Origin: Acidobacteriota bacterium
GTDB lineage: Bacteria > Acidobacteriota > Blastocatellia > Pyrinomonadales > Pyrinomonadaceae
Assembly (NCBI GenBank): GCA_024640445.1
Contig: JAHEEZ010000026.1
Span: 1 to 19,602, forward strand
Reading direction: 5' to 3'
Length of the DNA stretch: 19,602 nucleotides
Made by a program: the position numbers and the translations under genes. The notes below the pieces were generated by a model. That model was not told the DNA's origin. It saw only the letters and a list, made by a program, of their open reading frames with translations, and ran no database searches. Position 1 is the first letter of the stretch. Each line of letters begins with the position of its first letter. This document shows positions 7,721 to 15,716 of the stretch, one piece after another.

Positions 7721-9295
7721 ATGAAAAAGGTTCACATTGTCATCCAGTCGCTGATATTCAGCGGTCTTTTCATTTTTCTGGTTTCGGCGGTCCAGGCCGG
7801 ACCTGTAACGCGGAACGCTTCGGACGAAGATGTTGTGAAGAAGCTCTCGGCAGTGTCCTGGCGATGGAGTTCGTTCGTCAGTCCCGACAAGTCGGTGACG
7901 GTCGAAAAACCGGAAAGCTACGAACTCACTTTTGGAAAAGACGGGACCCTGCAGATCGTCGCAGACTGCAACCGGGCCGTCGCCAAGTACGTGTTGGAAG
8001 GCAAGAGCCTAAGCATCACGGTAGGACCGATGACGCTTGCGGCGTGTGCGGGAGAATCCCGGAGCGAACAGTTTGTAGGGCTTTTGGGCAAGGCGAAGCA
8101 ATTCTCCATAAGTGGAAACTTTTTTGTCATCGCCCTGACGGATGGTACGGCGCTCGCTTTTTCAGGACCTACGGTAGCCGATATTTGCGGCGAAAAGGCT
8201 CTCAGACCTAATACGATCGAAGACACACTGGATCCCGGGATAAGTGCCAATCTGGACAAGAGACTGGTCAGTTTCATTACGGCGCCCGCCGGTCCGTCAC
8301 CGGGTGCGTCGATGCTGATAATTACGCCTAAAGGACGTTATTTCAAAGCCGCGGGAGTCTCCAGTCTTTCCAGTTGTGCGCTCTTGGGAGCGGATTCGCC
8401 TTATCAGATCGGGAGCAACACCAAGATGATGACCTCCGCGATCATTTACCAGCTTCAGGAAGAAGGACGTTTGACGACAAGCGACCTCCTCAGCAAATGG
8501 CTGCCAAATGAGGCGGCAAAGCTTCCCGACGGCGACAAGATCACGCTCGAAATGATGCTGACCCACACAACCGGCCTGCCTGACTATTTCGAGGTGGAAA
8601 CGGGCGCCGGCAAAATCTCTTCCGGAATAAGCGATGAGAAGTGGCTGAAGCGCGGATTCACGCCGTCTGAAATAGTTGACCTTGTTGCTAAATACGGAAA
8701 ACAAGATTTCAAGCCAGGCGAAGCGGGCAAATGGCGCTACAGCAATACCGGCTTCATTCTGCTGGGGATGATCATCGAGAAAGTGACGGGCAAGTCTTAT
8801 GAAAAGAACCTCAAGAATCGGATCCTTAAGCCGCTGAAGATGAAAAAGACCTATCTGCAGAAGGGCGGGCCGAAGGCTGGGGCTTTGCCTGAGGCGTACT
8901 ACGAGCCGCCGTTCACATTCCGGACCGATGGGTGGGATGCCAGCCAGGGCTGGGCCGCGGGAGCGGTCGTATCGAACCCGGAGGAATTCGCGGTCTTTCT
9001 TAAAGCACTGTTCACCGGAAAACTGTTCAAGAAGGCGTCTACCTTGAAACTGATGAGCACCATACTGGACGCTGGAAAGAATGCCCTGGGCGAAGGAATC
9101 TCTTACGGCCACGGGATGACAAACAACCGTGGGATTCTTGGGCACGGAGGCGAGACTCTCGGATTCCAGAGTGACGGCGGCTATATCCCGGAAAAGGACG
9201 TCACAATCGTGATCTGGGGCAACAGCGGGACGAACGGCACGAACAGGCTGGTGGTTCCCGTGATCCTCGCGATCGCGACCGCTGAAGTAAAGTAA
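7721..9295 (+). CDS. secreted serine hydrolase: META domain fused to beta-lactamase (class C/PBP4*-like) domain
   Basis: A 524-residue exported protein. The signal peptide has a basic start, a hydrophobic core at 7-23 and a likely cut after VQAG or VQA near residue 26. Residues of about 38-150 form a META/HslJ-type domain: LSAVSWRWSSF, then DCNRAVAKYVLEGKSLSI and GPMTLAACAG, with Cys83 and Cys109 placed as in that family. Residues of about 175-520 form a beta-lactamase-fold hydrolase with nucleophile Ser232-Asn-Thr-Lys235, Tyr340-Ser-Asn342 and a third motif HGG at 475-477 (variant of KTG/HxG). It could be an esterase, D-amino-acid peptidase or carboxypeptidase; resistance activity should not be assumed. 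The start is supported by GAGGAGG at 7703-7709, 11 nt upstream. Confidence 0.88.
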   Translation: MKKVHIVIQSLIFSGLFIFLVSAVQAGPVTRNASDEDVVKKLSAVSWRWSSFVSPDKSVTVEKPESYELTFGKDGTLQIVADCNRAVAKYVLEGKSLSITVGPMTLAACAGESRSEQFVGLLGKAKQFSISGNFFVIALTDGTALAFSGPTVADICGEKALRPNTIEDTLDPGISANLDKRLVSFITAPAGPSPGASMLIITPKGRYFKAAGVSSLSSCALLGADSPYQIGSNTKMMTSAIIYQLQEEGRLTTSDLLSKWLPNEAAKLPDGDKITLEMMLTHTTGLPDYFEVETGAGKISSGISDEKWLKRGFTPSEIVDLVAKYGKQDFKPGEAGKWRYSNTGFILLGMIIEKVTGKSYEKNLKNRILKPLKMKKTYLQKGGPKAGALPEAYYEPPFTFRTDGWDASQGWAAGAVVSNPEEFAVFLKALFTGKLFKKASTLKLMSTILDAGKNALGEGISYGHGMTNNRGILGHGGETLGFQSDGGYIPEKDVTIVIWGNSGTNGTNRLVVPVILAIATAEVK

Positions 9296-9320
9296 ATCAG
9301 CATTGTTAGGAAAGAAAGCA

Positions 9321-9420
9321 AACTGCAGAGAGCGCGGAGAGCGCAGAGCACGCAGAGATCGTTTTGGGAATGGACAAGGTACTCCCCTAACTCTCTGCGA
9401 TCTCTGCGTACTCTGTGGTT
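9321..9420. repeat. dispersed palindromic repeat (copy B) upstream of sufU
   Basis: The left side starts AACTGCAGAGAGCGCGGAG and continues as GCGCAGAGCACGCAGAGATC. The right side is CTCTCTGCGATCTCTGCG followed by TACTCTGTGGTT, an imperfect inverted copy. About 40 bp of unrelated sequence separates them and contains TTTTGGGAAT, also present in copy A after its left arm (4991-5000), which points to a common element rather than chance. The right arm ends 17 nt before the sufU start codon. The element occupies most of the 142-bp gap. Confidence 0.8.
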
Positions 9421-9437
9421 AATTATCCAAGAGACAA

Positions 9438-9887
9438 ATGTCAGAACTTAGCGACCTATACCAGGAAGTGATCCTGGACCACAACAAGAATCCGCGGAAC
9501 TTCCGCGAGATCGAGAACGCCGACAAGCACGCGGACGGCAACAATCCGCTTTGCGGCGACCAGCTGAAGGTCTTTCTTTCAATGGAAGGCGATACTGTGA
9601 AGGACGTGTCTTTTCTCGGTTCGGGATGCGCGATATCAAAGGCATCCGCTTCGATGATGACCCAGGCCGTCAAAGGGAAGACCCGCAAAGAAGCTGAAAC
9701 ATTGTTTGACGAGTTTCACAGGATGGTCCTGGGCGAGCTCGATCCCGAGTCCGAAGACACTCACCTGGGAAAGCTTAAGATATTCGCGGGTGTCCTGGAG
9801 TTTCCGGCGCGCGTCAAATGCGCTTCGCTCAGCTGGCATACGATGCACGCGGCGCTGGAAGGAGAGGAAGAGATCTCGACCGAATAA
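9438..9887 (+). CDS. sufU: SUF system sulfur relay / zinc-dependent sulfurtransferase SufU
   Basis: An IscU-fold protein of 149 residues which in Gram-positives accepts persulfide from SufS through a zinc site and passes sulfur to the SufBCD scaffold. The zinc ligands are present: Cys39 and Asp41 in NNPLCGDQ, Cys64 in FLGSGCAIS and Cys128 in RVKCAS. The insertion after the second Cys, GKTRKEAETLFDEF and the following acidic stretch, distinguishes SufU from IscU. It lacks the IscU HSC20/HscA-binding LPPVK motif, as expected. It is separated from sufS by about 3 kb of non-SUF genes and a repeat. The ATG has only a weak AAGAGA site, at 9429-9434. Confidence 0.95.
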   Translation: MSELSDLYQEVILDHNKNPRNFREIENADKHADGNNPLCGDQLKVFLSMEGDTVKDVSFLGSGCAISKASASMMTQAVKGKTRKEAETLFDEFHRMVLGELDPESEDTHLGKLKIFAGVLEFPARVKCASLSWHTMHAALEGEEEISTE

Positions 9888-9924
9888 CGGAGAACATCTG
9901 TGTCCAGGATCGGCTCGGAACCGT

Positions 9925-10320
9925 ATGAACGACATCAAGACCAGGGACGACATCGAGCTCTTACTGAACGAGTTCTACGGGACTGCGCTCAACGACGAAC
10001 TGATCGGCGATCACTTCGTGGACCTCGACCTTGTGAACCATTTACCGGTCATTACTGACTTCTGGGACAAGATCCTCTTCGGAAGGCCGATCTATTTTGG
10101 AAATCCGCTCGCTATCCACAAACTTCTGAGCGACAAGAATCCGATCACCCTTGAGCATTTCCGCCGCTGGGTCAGCATTTTCGAATCTACCATCGACAGG
10201 CTGTTTGAAGGCGAGATGGCCGAAAATGCCAAGCTCCGCGCGAAAATGATCGCGCACAGTCTGAACGAGAGGCTGTCAGGTGTCGATCCTTCGATCTTTA
10301 TTCAGATAGACAAGGGTTGA
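9925..10320 (+). CDS. group III truncated hemoglobin
   Basis: A 131-residue heme protein of the trHbP (group III) family, cytoplasmic, known in Campylobacter (Ctb) for binding O2 and for a link to NO stress. Family features are DIELLLNEFYGTALND with Tyr18 at the B10 position, LDLVNHLPVITDFWDKILFG (34-53) with a His near the distal side, NPLAIHKLL with His65 as probable proximal heme ligand, and HFRRWVSIFESTID (78-91), where Trp82 likely corresponds to G8. The ATG at 9925 is used; the frame runs open upstream into sufU but without family similarity. It starts 37 nt after sufU, so joint transcription is plausible. Protection of Fe-S assembly from NO or O2 is an inference from position. Confidence 0.87.
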   Translation: MNDIKTRDDIELLLNEFYGTALNDELIGDHFVDLDLVNHLPVITDFWDKILFGRPIYFGNPLAIHKLLSDKNPITLEHFRRWVSIFESTIDRLFEGEMAENAKLRAKMIAHSLNERLSGVDPSIFIQIDKG

Positions 10321-10332
10321 ACCGCCGCGCGT

Positions 10333-10361
10333 TTGAAAATAAGCGGCTTTCCAAATACCCT
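10333..10361 (+). promoter_or_regulatory. weak candidate sigma70-type promoter upstream of the MenC-like gene
   Basis: TTGAAA (10333-10338) is followed after 17 nt by TACCCT (10356-10361). The -35 matches 5 of 6 consensus bases; the -10 keeps only the first two and the last. It would give a leader of about 60 nt before 10428. This is weak evidence and could be chance. Confidence 0.25.
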
Positions 10362-10427
10362 AATCACGACGTTTTAGAGATCTTCCGTACTTCAGACATC
10401 TCTTGTCCTCACTTTCGGCAAAAACAA

Positions 10428-11537
10428 GTGCAAATAAAGAAAATAGAACTCACCGAGATAGACCTCCCCCTTGTACATTTCTTCGAGACAAGTTTTGGGC
10501 GCACAACCGATCGCCGGATAATCCTTGTCCGGGTCGAGGGCGAAGACGGTTCAGAGGGTTGGGGCGAGTGTACGTGCGGTGAAGGACCTGATTACTCTGA
10601 AGAATGGACGGATTCGTGCTGGGTCACTTTGGAGAAGATACTGGCTCCGATGCTGATCGGAAGGGAACTCGGCTCTGCCGCGGACGCGTGGCACGAAATG
10701 GAAAGAGTCCGCGGGAACCGTATGTCCAAGGCGGCGATTGAGACGGCTGTCTGGGACCTTGAAGCGAAAATGCTAGGCGTGCCGCTTTGGAAGCACCTTG
10801 GCGGAACGAAAGAAAAGATTGCGTGCGGAGTTTCGATCGGGATACAGGATTCGGTCGAGCAGCTGTTTGAGAAGATCAGCACGGAACTTGAATCAGGATA
10901 CCGCCGGATCAAGATCAAGATCGCGCCCGGATGGGACGTTAACGTCATTCGGCGCGTGCGTGAGAAGTTTGGTGACATTCCGCTTATGGGGGATGCGAAT
11001 TCCGCCTACACGCTCGCCGATACAGACCTGTTCAGGCTGATGGACGAGTTCGAACTGATGATGTTCGAACAGCCGCTTTCTAACGACGACATCATCGACC
11101 ACGCAAAACTTCAAAGAGAGATCAGAACCCCGATCTGCCTCGATGAATCGATCCATTCGCCGGAAGACGCGCGCAAGGCGATCGAGCTGAAATCCTGTGG
11201 CATCGTGAACGTAAAGCTCGGCCGCGTCGGAGGCCATCTTCAGGCAGCGGCGATCGAAAGGACGTGCCGCGAGGCGGGAATACCTGTTTGGTGCGGCGGA
11301 ATGCTTGAAGCCGGGATCGGCAGGGCGCACAACATCGCGATGTCGACGCTTGAAGGCTTCTCGTTCCCCGGCGACGTGTCGGCGAGCAAGCGCTATTGGC
11401 ACGAGGACATCATCGAGCCGGAGGTCGAGGTTTCTGCGGACGGGTTCATCAGTCCTCCTGACGCGCCGGGCATTGGGTTCGAAGTGCGAAGGGACCGGAT
11501 CGAGGGCCTCACGGCGCGGACGACATCTATCCATTGA
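10428..11537 (+). CDS. menC: o-succinylbenzoate synthase / N-acylamino acid racemase-type enolase-superfamily enzyme (MenC type 2)
   Basis: A 369-residue enzyme of the muconate-lactonizing subgroup. MenC dehydrates SHCHC to o-succinylbenzoate in menaquinone synthesis; close relatives racemise N-acylamino acids, often in the same protein. The active site is complete: KIK at 162-164 (general base), metal ligands Asp189 (GDANSAY), Glu214 (FEQPL) and Asp239 (CLDESI), and the opposing Lys263 (NVKLGRVGG). The GMLEAGIGRAHN segment (291-302) is typical of this branch. The frame is open back to 10317, but the family N-terminus (QIKKIELTEIDLPL) begins at the GTG at 10428; the ribosome site is poor. No other men genes are in the window, so racemase or another role is possible. 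Confidence 0.85.
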   Translation: MQIKKIELTEIDLPLVHFFETSFGRTTDRRIILVRVEGEDGSEGWGECTCGEGPDYSEEWTDSCWVTLEKILAPMLIGRELGSAADAWHEMERVRGNRMSKAAIETAVWDLEAKMLGVPLWKHLGGTKEKIACGVSIGIQDSVEQLFEKISTELESGYRRIKIKIAPGWDVNVIRRVREKFGDIPLMGDANSAYTLADTDLFRLMDEFELMMFEQPLSNDDIIDHAKLQREIRTPICLDESIHSPEDARKAIELKSCGIVNVKLGRVGGHLQAAAIERTCREAGIPVWCGGMLEAGIGRAHNIAMSTLEGFSFPGDVSASKRYWHEDIIEPEVEVSADGFISPPDAPGIGFEVRRDRIEGLTARTTSIH

Positions 11538-11571
11538 CGAATGGTCATTGACCAGGGAACAAAGGAACTGG

Positions 11572-11660
11572 ACACAGATGAACACGGATGGAGAACGATG
11601 ATCTTTGGGTGTTGAACAAGCACCCTTCCAAAAATCCGTGTAGATCTGTGTAAATCTGCG
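11572..11660. repeat. second dispersed palindromic repeat family (ACACAGATGAACACGGAT type)
   Basis: The left arm ACACAGATGAACACGGAT (11572-11589) and the right arm ATCCGTGTAGATCTGTGT (11634-11651) are inverted copies with 16 of 18 matches, followed by AAATCTGCGG. A small internal GGGTG/CACCC hairpin sits between them. The sequence is unlike the CGCAGAG elements but similar in size and layout. Sequences of this type recur between genes in several bacterial phyla. Upstream, 11534-11563 holds CATTGAC-like short repeats; nothing coding is visible in this 218-bp gap. Confidence 0.75.
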
Positions 11661-11703
11661 GCTAAACTTTCTTTGTTCCCGTCGCTACCGCTCCGGGTAC
11701 TGA

Positions 11704-11752
11704 TCACGATTCACGATTTACTATTCACGATTCACGATTCATTATTCACGAA
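11704..11752. repeat. tandem heptamer repeat (TCACGAT) abutting the ettA start
   Basis: Seven contiguous 7-bp units: TCACGAT, TCACGAT, TTACTAT, TCACGAT, TCACGAT, TCATTAT, TCACGAA. The third and sixth units are both variants, so a 21-bp higher-order period is present as well. The array ends 3 nt before the ettA ATG and leaves no recognisable Shine-Dalgarno sequence. Such short tandem arrays can change length by slippage. Confidence 0.85.
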
Positions 11753-11755
11753 GCT

Positions 11756-13441
11756 ATGACGACAGAACCAAACAAGATCATCTTCTCGATGGTCAAAGTG
11801 AGCAAGTTTTACGACAAGAAGCCTGTTCTCAAAGACATATACCTTTCATTCTTCTACGGCGCGAAGATCGGTGTTCTCGGCCTGAACGGGTCCGGAAAAT
11901 CCTCGCTTCTTAAGATCATCGCCGGTGTCGATAAGGAGATAAACGGCGAGGTCGTCTTCTCCGAAGGCTACACCGTCGGATATCTCGAACAGGAACCGCA
12001 GCTCGACGATTCGAAAACCGTCAGAGCGGTTGTCGAGGAAGGCGTCCAGGAAACCGTCGACCTGCTCGCCGAATTCAACGAGATAAGTATGAAGTTCGGC
12101 GAAGAGATGACCGGCGACGAGATGGACGCCCTGCTCGCGAGACAGGGCGAGGTACAGGACAAACTGGACGCCTCGGACGCGTGGGACCTGGACAGCCGTC
12201 TCGACATGGCGATGGACGCATTGCGATGCCCGCCGGGCGACACTCCTGTGAAGAATCTGTCCGGAGGCGAGAAGCGCCGCGTAGCGCTTTGCCGCCTCCT
12301 CTTGAAGAAACCGGACATTCTGCTCCTCGACGAACCGACGAACCACCTCGACGCCGAAACCGTAGGCTGGCTTGAACAGCATCTTCAGAAATATGAAGGC
12401 ACTGTGATCGCCGTGACCCACGACCGCTATTTCCTCGACAACGTCGCCGGCTGGATTCTCGAGCTGGACCGCGGCGAAGGCATTCCCTGGAAAGGAAATT
12501 ATTCCTCCTGGCTCGATCAAAAACAGAAACGGCTGGCGAACGAAGAGAAGTCCGAAAAGAAACGCCAGAAAACACTTGAGCGCGAGCTGGAGTGGATCCG
12601 TATGACGCCGAAAGGGCGTCACGCGAAGTCAAAAGCAAGGATCAATCACTACGAAGACCTTTTGAAACAGGACGTTGAGAAGCGATCGGAAGATCTTGAG
12701 ATCTTCATCCCGCCCGGTGAAAGGCTGGGAGATATCGTGATCGAGGCGAACGGGGTCTCGAAAGGCTATGGCGACAGGCTGCTTTTCGAAGACCTCAGTT
12801 TCAGCCTGCCTCCCGGCGGGATCGTCGGTGTGATCGGTCCGAACGGCGCCGGCAAGACGACTTTGTTCCGGATGATAACCGGCCAGGAAGAACCCGACGA
12901 TGGCTCCTTCCGCGTCGGTGAAACGGTTAAACTCGGTTATGTCGACCAGTCGAGAGATTCGCTTGCCGCGGACAAGTCCATTTGGGAAGAGATCGCCGAG
13001 GGAGCCGACATAGTGAGGCTCGGAAACCGCGAGGTGAATTCGCGGGCTTACGTCGCCAGGTTCAATTTTTCCGGAAGCGATCAGCAAAAACGTGTCGGTT
13101 CGCTTTCGGGCGGAGAAAGAAACCGTGTACACCTTGCGAAGATCCTGAAAAGTGGTGCGAATGTCCTTTTGCTCGACGAGCCGACGAACGATCTGGACGT
13201 GAACACAATGCGCGCGCTTGAAGAGGCATTGGAGAATTTCGGCGGCTGCGCTGTGGTGATCAGCCACGACCGTTGGTTCCTTGACCGCATCGCGACGCAC
13301 ATACTCGCCTTCGAAGGAAATTCGAGTGTGGTATATTTTGACGGAAACTTCTCCCAGTACGAGGAGGACCGAAAGGCCCGGCTCGGACACGAGGCAGACC
13401 AGCCTCACAGGATCAAATACCGCAGCCTCACAAGAGACTAA
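11756..13441 (+). CDS. ettA: energy-dependent translational throttle protein EttA (ABC-F ATPase)
   Basis: A soluble ABC-F protein that binds the ribosomal E site and gates entry into elongation according to ATP/ADP level. It is 561 residues, close to E. coli EttA. Nucleotide domain 1 has Walker A GLNGSGKSS (42-50), an arm insertion of about 95-140, signature LSGGEKRR (168-175) and Asp192-Glu193 in LLLDEPTNHLD. The P-site interaction linker (about 240-325) contains EWIRMTPKGRHAKSKARI (279-296), diagnostic of EttA. Domain 2 has Walker A GPNGAGKTT (361-369), LSGGERNR (450-457) and Asp474-Glu475. The C-terminus HRIKYRSLTRD is typical. No membrane domain is present. The start matches the EttA N-terminus although no ribosome site is seen and a heptamer repeat lies immediately upstream. 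Confidence 0.96.
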   Translation: MTTEPNKIIFSMVKVSKFYDKKPVLKDIYLSFFYGAKIGVLGLNGSGKSSLLKIIAGVDKEINGEVVFSEGYTVGYLEQEPQLDDSKTVRAVVEEGVQETVDLLAEFNEISMKFGEEMTGDEMDALLARQGEVQDKLDASDAWDLDSRLDMAMDALRCPPGDTPVKNLSGGEKRRVALCRLLLKKPDILLLDEPTNHLDAETVGWLEQHLQKYEGTVIAVTHDRYFLDNVAGWILELDRGEGIPWKGNYSSWLDQKQKRLANEEKSEKKRQKTLERELEWIRMTPKGRHAKSKARINHYEDLLKQDVEKRSEDLEIFIPPGERLGDIVIEANGVSKGYGDRLLFEDLSFSLPPGGIVGVIGPNGAGKTTLFRMITGQEEPDDGSFRVGETVKLGYVDQSRDSLAADKSIWEEIAEGADIVRLGNREVNSRAYVARFNFSGSDQQKRVGSLSGGERNRVHLAKILKSGANVLLLDEPTNDLDVNTMRALEEALENFGGCAVVISHDRWFLDRIATHILAFEGNSSVVYFDGNFSQYEEDRKARLGHEADQPHRIKYRSLTRD

Positions 13442-13507
13442 CCGCTCGATCGTCGGATACGCCGGCCTGAACACTTGAAGGCAGGTTCATGTTCGAACTG
13501 AAAGAGA

Positions 13508-14299
13508 ATGAGGAAACACATCTACAGCAGGACAGCCGGCTTGAAGTGGGGTTTTCTCGTCGTCTGTGCGCTGGCACTTTCCGCCTGCGGGATCGGCGAC
13601 GCGGAAAACGCGAACCAGACTCCGGTCACCGTCCCGAAGCAAAGCGCGCTGCCGCCCGCCCCTACCCCCGTTGCCGAACTCGAGCTCGTTGACAAAAGAA
13701 ACAGCAAAACCGATTCCGAGATCGGGAAGTTTGATTTCAGGAATTTCACGTACCCGCTGCCGAGAGGTTGGCAGGACGCGGACGCCGGAGAACTGACGCT
13801 CGTTGACGGTAAACGCCGAACGACCGAAGAGAAGATCGGGATGGAGTACCTTTCGACAAAGTACTTCGACGCGACTGGTGATGAAAGTGACGAGGCGTTT
13901 GTAATACTAAAGATCGGAACCGCAGGTTCGGCGATCCCGCACATCGTTTATGTCTTCAGCTGGAATGAAGGCAAGCCCGAGCTGATCTGGTACTTTCGCA
14001 CCGGCGACCGTGCTGACGGCGGCCTGAAGAATATATATCCCGAGGACGGGGATGTAGTGGTTGAGTTGTTCGGCAAGGACCGCTACATATTCGGGGAAAT
14101 GGAAACCTTAAAGATCACGGGCGACGAGGTTCAGCTTTGCTGCCCGACGCACTTCACGAAGACAAAATACAGATGGACAAATGGGTCGTTCCGTATGGAT
14201 GGCGACCGTCTGACCTATCCTGTCAACGATCAGAAAGGGGATCCGGTTGTGAATATGGGTGAACAGATCGAAAAGGAGGCAAGTGAATCACGGAAGTAG
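13508..14299 (+). CDS. lipoprotein of unknown function
   Basis: A 263-residue protein with a lipoprotein signal: basic start (MRKHIYSRTAGLK), hydrophobic 14-25, and lipobox LSAC with Cys27. A Pro/Thr/Ala-rich linker follows to about residue 55. The mature domain has FRNFTYPLPRGWQD (about 77-90), a VYVFSWNEGKPELIWYFRTG region and a KDRYIFGEMETLKITGDEVQLCCP segment with adjacent cysteines, suggesting a beta-rich extracytoplasmic fold. I recognise no catalytic motif and assign no function. It starts 66 nt after ettA. Its end overlaps the start of the next gene by 17 nt, so those two are likely co-translated. Confidence 0.75.
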   Translation: MRKHIYSRTAGLKWGFLVVCALALSACGIGDAENANQTPVTVPKQSALPPAPTPVAELELVDKRNSKTDSEIGKFDFRNFTYPLPRGWQDADAGELTLVDGKRRTTEEKIGMEYLSTKYFDATGDESDEAFVILKIGTAGSAIPHIVYVFSWNEGKPELIWYFRTGDRADGGLKNIYPEDGDVVVELFGKDRYIFGEMETLKITGDEVQLCCPTHFTKTKYRWTNGSFRMDGDRLTYPVNDQKGDPVVNMGEQIEKEASESRK

Positions 14300-15716
14300 C
14301 GGATTGCTCCTTTTGAGCCTCTATTTGCTTCTTGCGGTGTATCTGATGCCGCTCTATCCGAATGCCGCTCCAGAACAAGACCTCATCAACTGGGCCTCGA
14401 CGACCTCGCTGGTCGAACGGACTACCTTCGATATCTCAAAAGCCGAAAAGATAACCGGACGCAAATTTGAATCGGTCAAACGCGACGGAAAGGCAGTGTA
14501 TCCGCTTTCACCTCCCGGCCTTGCGATCGTCTCAGCTCCGATCTATGCGCTGGCCAGGATCTTTCTGGGCGAAGCCGACGCGGGAAATCTCCAAACTGGC
14601 TGGTTCATACTTCGATTCGTAATTTCTTCGCTCCCGGTCCTGATGCTGGGTTTTTGGCTCTACAGCAGCGAGGCGGACGCGTTCTCGCTCGGCGCATTGC
14701 TTTTTGCAACGCCGCTTCTACCGGTCAGTCTTCTCTATTCATCGGACGTTTTCGTAGCGGTGCTTGTGTATCTCGCGTTTCGCGTGATCTTCGATTTTGA
14801 AAGGATCTTTCCGGGCAGATGCTTCACCGCAGGGGTCTTTTTGGGCTTTTGCCTGCTATGCGATCTAAGGACTGCGATTCCGATCACCGTGTTCTTCCTG
14901 GGTCTCTTGTTTTCGGGACGAAGGGACCTCGGTCGCAGGCTGATGTTCTACCTGTCCGGAGTACTTCCGTTCGCGGCGGTGTTGGCGTTCTATTCATGGT
15001 CCGCCCTGGGATCGTTCACGGCGCTGCTCCCTTCCGGGATACCCCTGCCATCTTTCTATTCGGTATACGAGGCGTGGTTCAGCCCTGCGCGAGGCATCTT
15101 CGCTTACGCTCCGCTTCTTGTTTTCTCCCTATTCGCGGTCTTTACCTCAAAGGCCAATGCGGGCCTGCGAACCGGGGTCAAGTATCTCTTGATCGTTTCG
15201 GGCCTTGCATTCGCGGTCTTTCAGGTTCCCAAGTCGGGCGGTTTTGCGATTGCCGCTTCAGGCCTGGTATTTCTTATGCCGGTGTTCCTCGACCCTCTCT
15301 TTGACGGCGAAGCGGATGAATACTCGGGTTTATGGCGTGGGTTCTTCTTCACGGCATCTCTGCTCATGTGCGCGCTGCCTTTGCTAACCTTTCCATTCAC
15401 TCCGACGGGACTCTCCTACCCGCACAACTCTTTCTGGGAACCGATGATCGTTGCGCACGGATTCTATCCGGCGACCATTTTGGGATGGTTCGGCATCGGT
15501 GGTCCCTGGGTGCTCGCCTTTCCTGCGGCGGTTCTGCTGCTGGTACTGTTCGCAGCGTTCCGCACCGCTCGTTACCCCGCATATTTTGCAGGCGGCGTCC
15601 TCGCCGGCCTCCTGCTGATAGGAAACTACGTGTTCTTCACGGATCTGGAGCCTAAGAAAGCGGACCCGTTCATAGAAGAGACAATTTCTTCGACTCTGAA
15701 CCGGACAAGAGATTAA
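14283..15716 (+). CDS. polytopic membrane protein, GT-C glycosyltransferase-like
   Basis: About 477 residues with some ten or more hydrophobic helices and few long soluble parts. The first loop after helix 1 is acidic (PNAAPEQDLINWASTTSLVE), and it is followed by DGKAVYPLSPPGLAIVSAPIY, the arrangement seen in PMT/ArnT-like GT-C enzymes that use polyprenyl-phosphate sugars. I cannot confirm catalysis or name the sugar. Two GTG starts are possible: 14259, or 14283, which follows AAAAGGAGG (14271-14279) at a short 3-nt spacing. I chose 14283. It overlaps the lipoprotein gene by 17 nt, and a joint role in cell-envelope glycan decoration is possible. The TAA stop is the first base triplet of a palindromic repeat. 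Confidence 0.7.
   Translation: MNHGSSGLLLLSLYLLLAVYLMPLYPNAAPEQDLINWASTTSLVERTTFDISKAEKITGRKFESVKRDGKAVYPLSPPGLAIVSAPIYALARIFLGEADAGNLQTGWFILRFVISSLPVLMLGFWLYSSEADAFSLGALLFATPLLPVSLLYSSDVFVAVLVYLAFRVIFDFERIFPGRCFTAGVFLGFCLLCDLRTAIPITVFFLGLLFSGRRDLGRRLMFYLSGVLPFAAVLAFYSWSALGSFTALLPSGIPLPSFYSVYEAWFSPARGIFAYAPLLVFSLFAVFTSKANAGLRTGVKYLLIVSGLAFAVFQVPKSGGFAIAASGLVFLMPVFLDPLFDGEADEYSGLWRGFFFTASLLMCALPLLTFPFTPTGLSYPHNSFWEPMIVAHGFYPATILGWFGIGGPWVLAFPAAVLLLVLFAAFRTARYPAYFAGGVLAGLLLIGNYVFFTDLEPKKADPFIEETISSTLNRTRD

Noticed and set aside
7721..9295. Antibiotic-resistance beta-lactamase
   Set aside because: The fold and SxxK/YSN motifs fit, but the HGG third motif and META fusion fit esterase/peptidase relatives better. 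Resistance cannot be claimed.
9706..9924. Upstream extension of the globin frame into sufU
   Set aside because: It overlaps sufU coding sequence, and the translation there does not resemble a globin.
10317..10427. N-terminal extension of the MenC-like protein, or its overlap with the globin stop
   Set aside because: The 37 extra residues have no family similarity and the TTG start at 10317 lacks a ribosome site. The family N-terminus begins at 10428.
11704..11752. CRISPR array
   Set aside because: The units are 7 bp and contiguous with no spacers, and no cas genes are present.
14819..15304. 161-codon + strand frame inside the GT-C-like gene
   Set aside because: Its translation is rich in Arg, Gly and Pro with no domain pattern, while the overlapping frame encodes a coherent multi-helix membrane protein.
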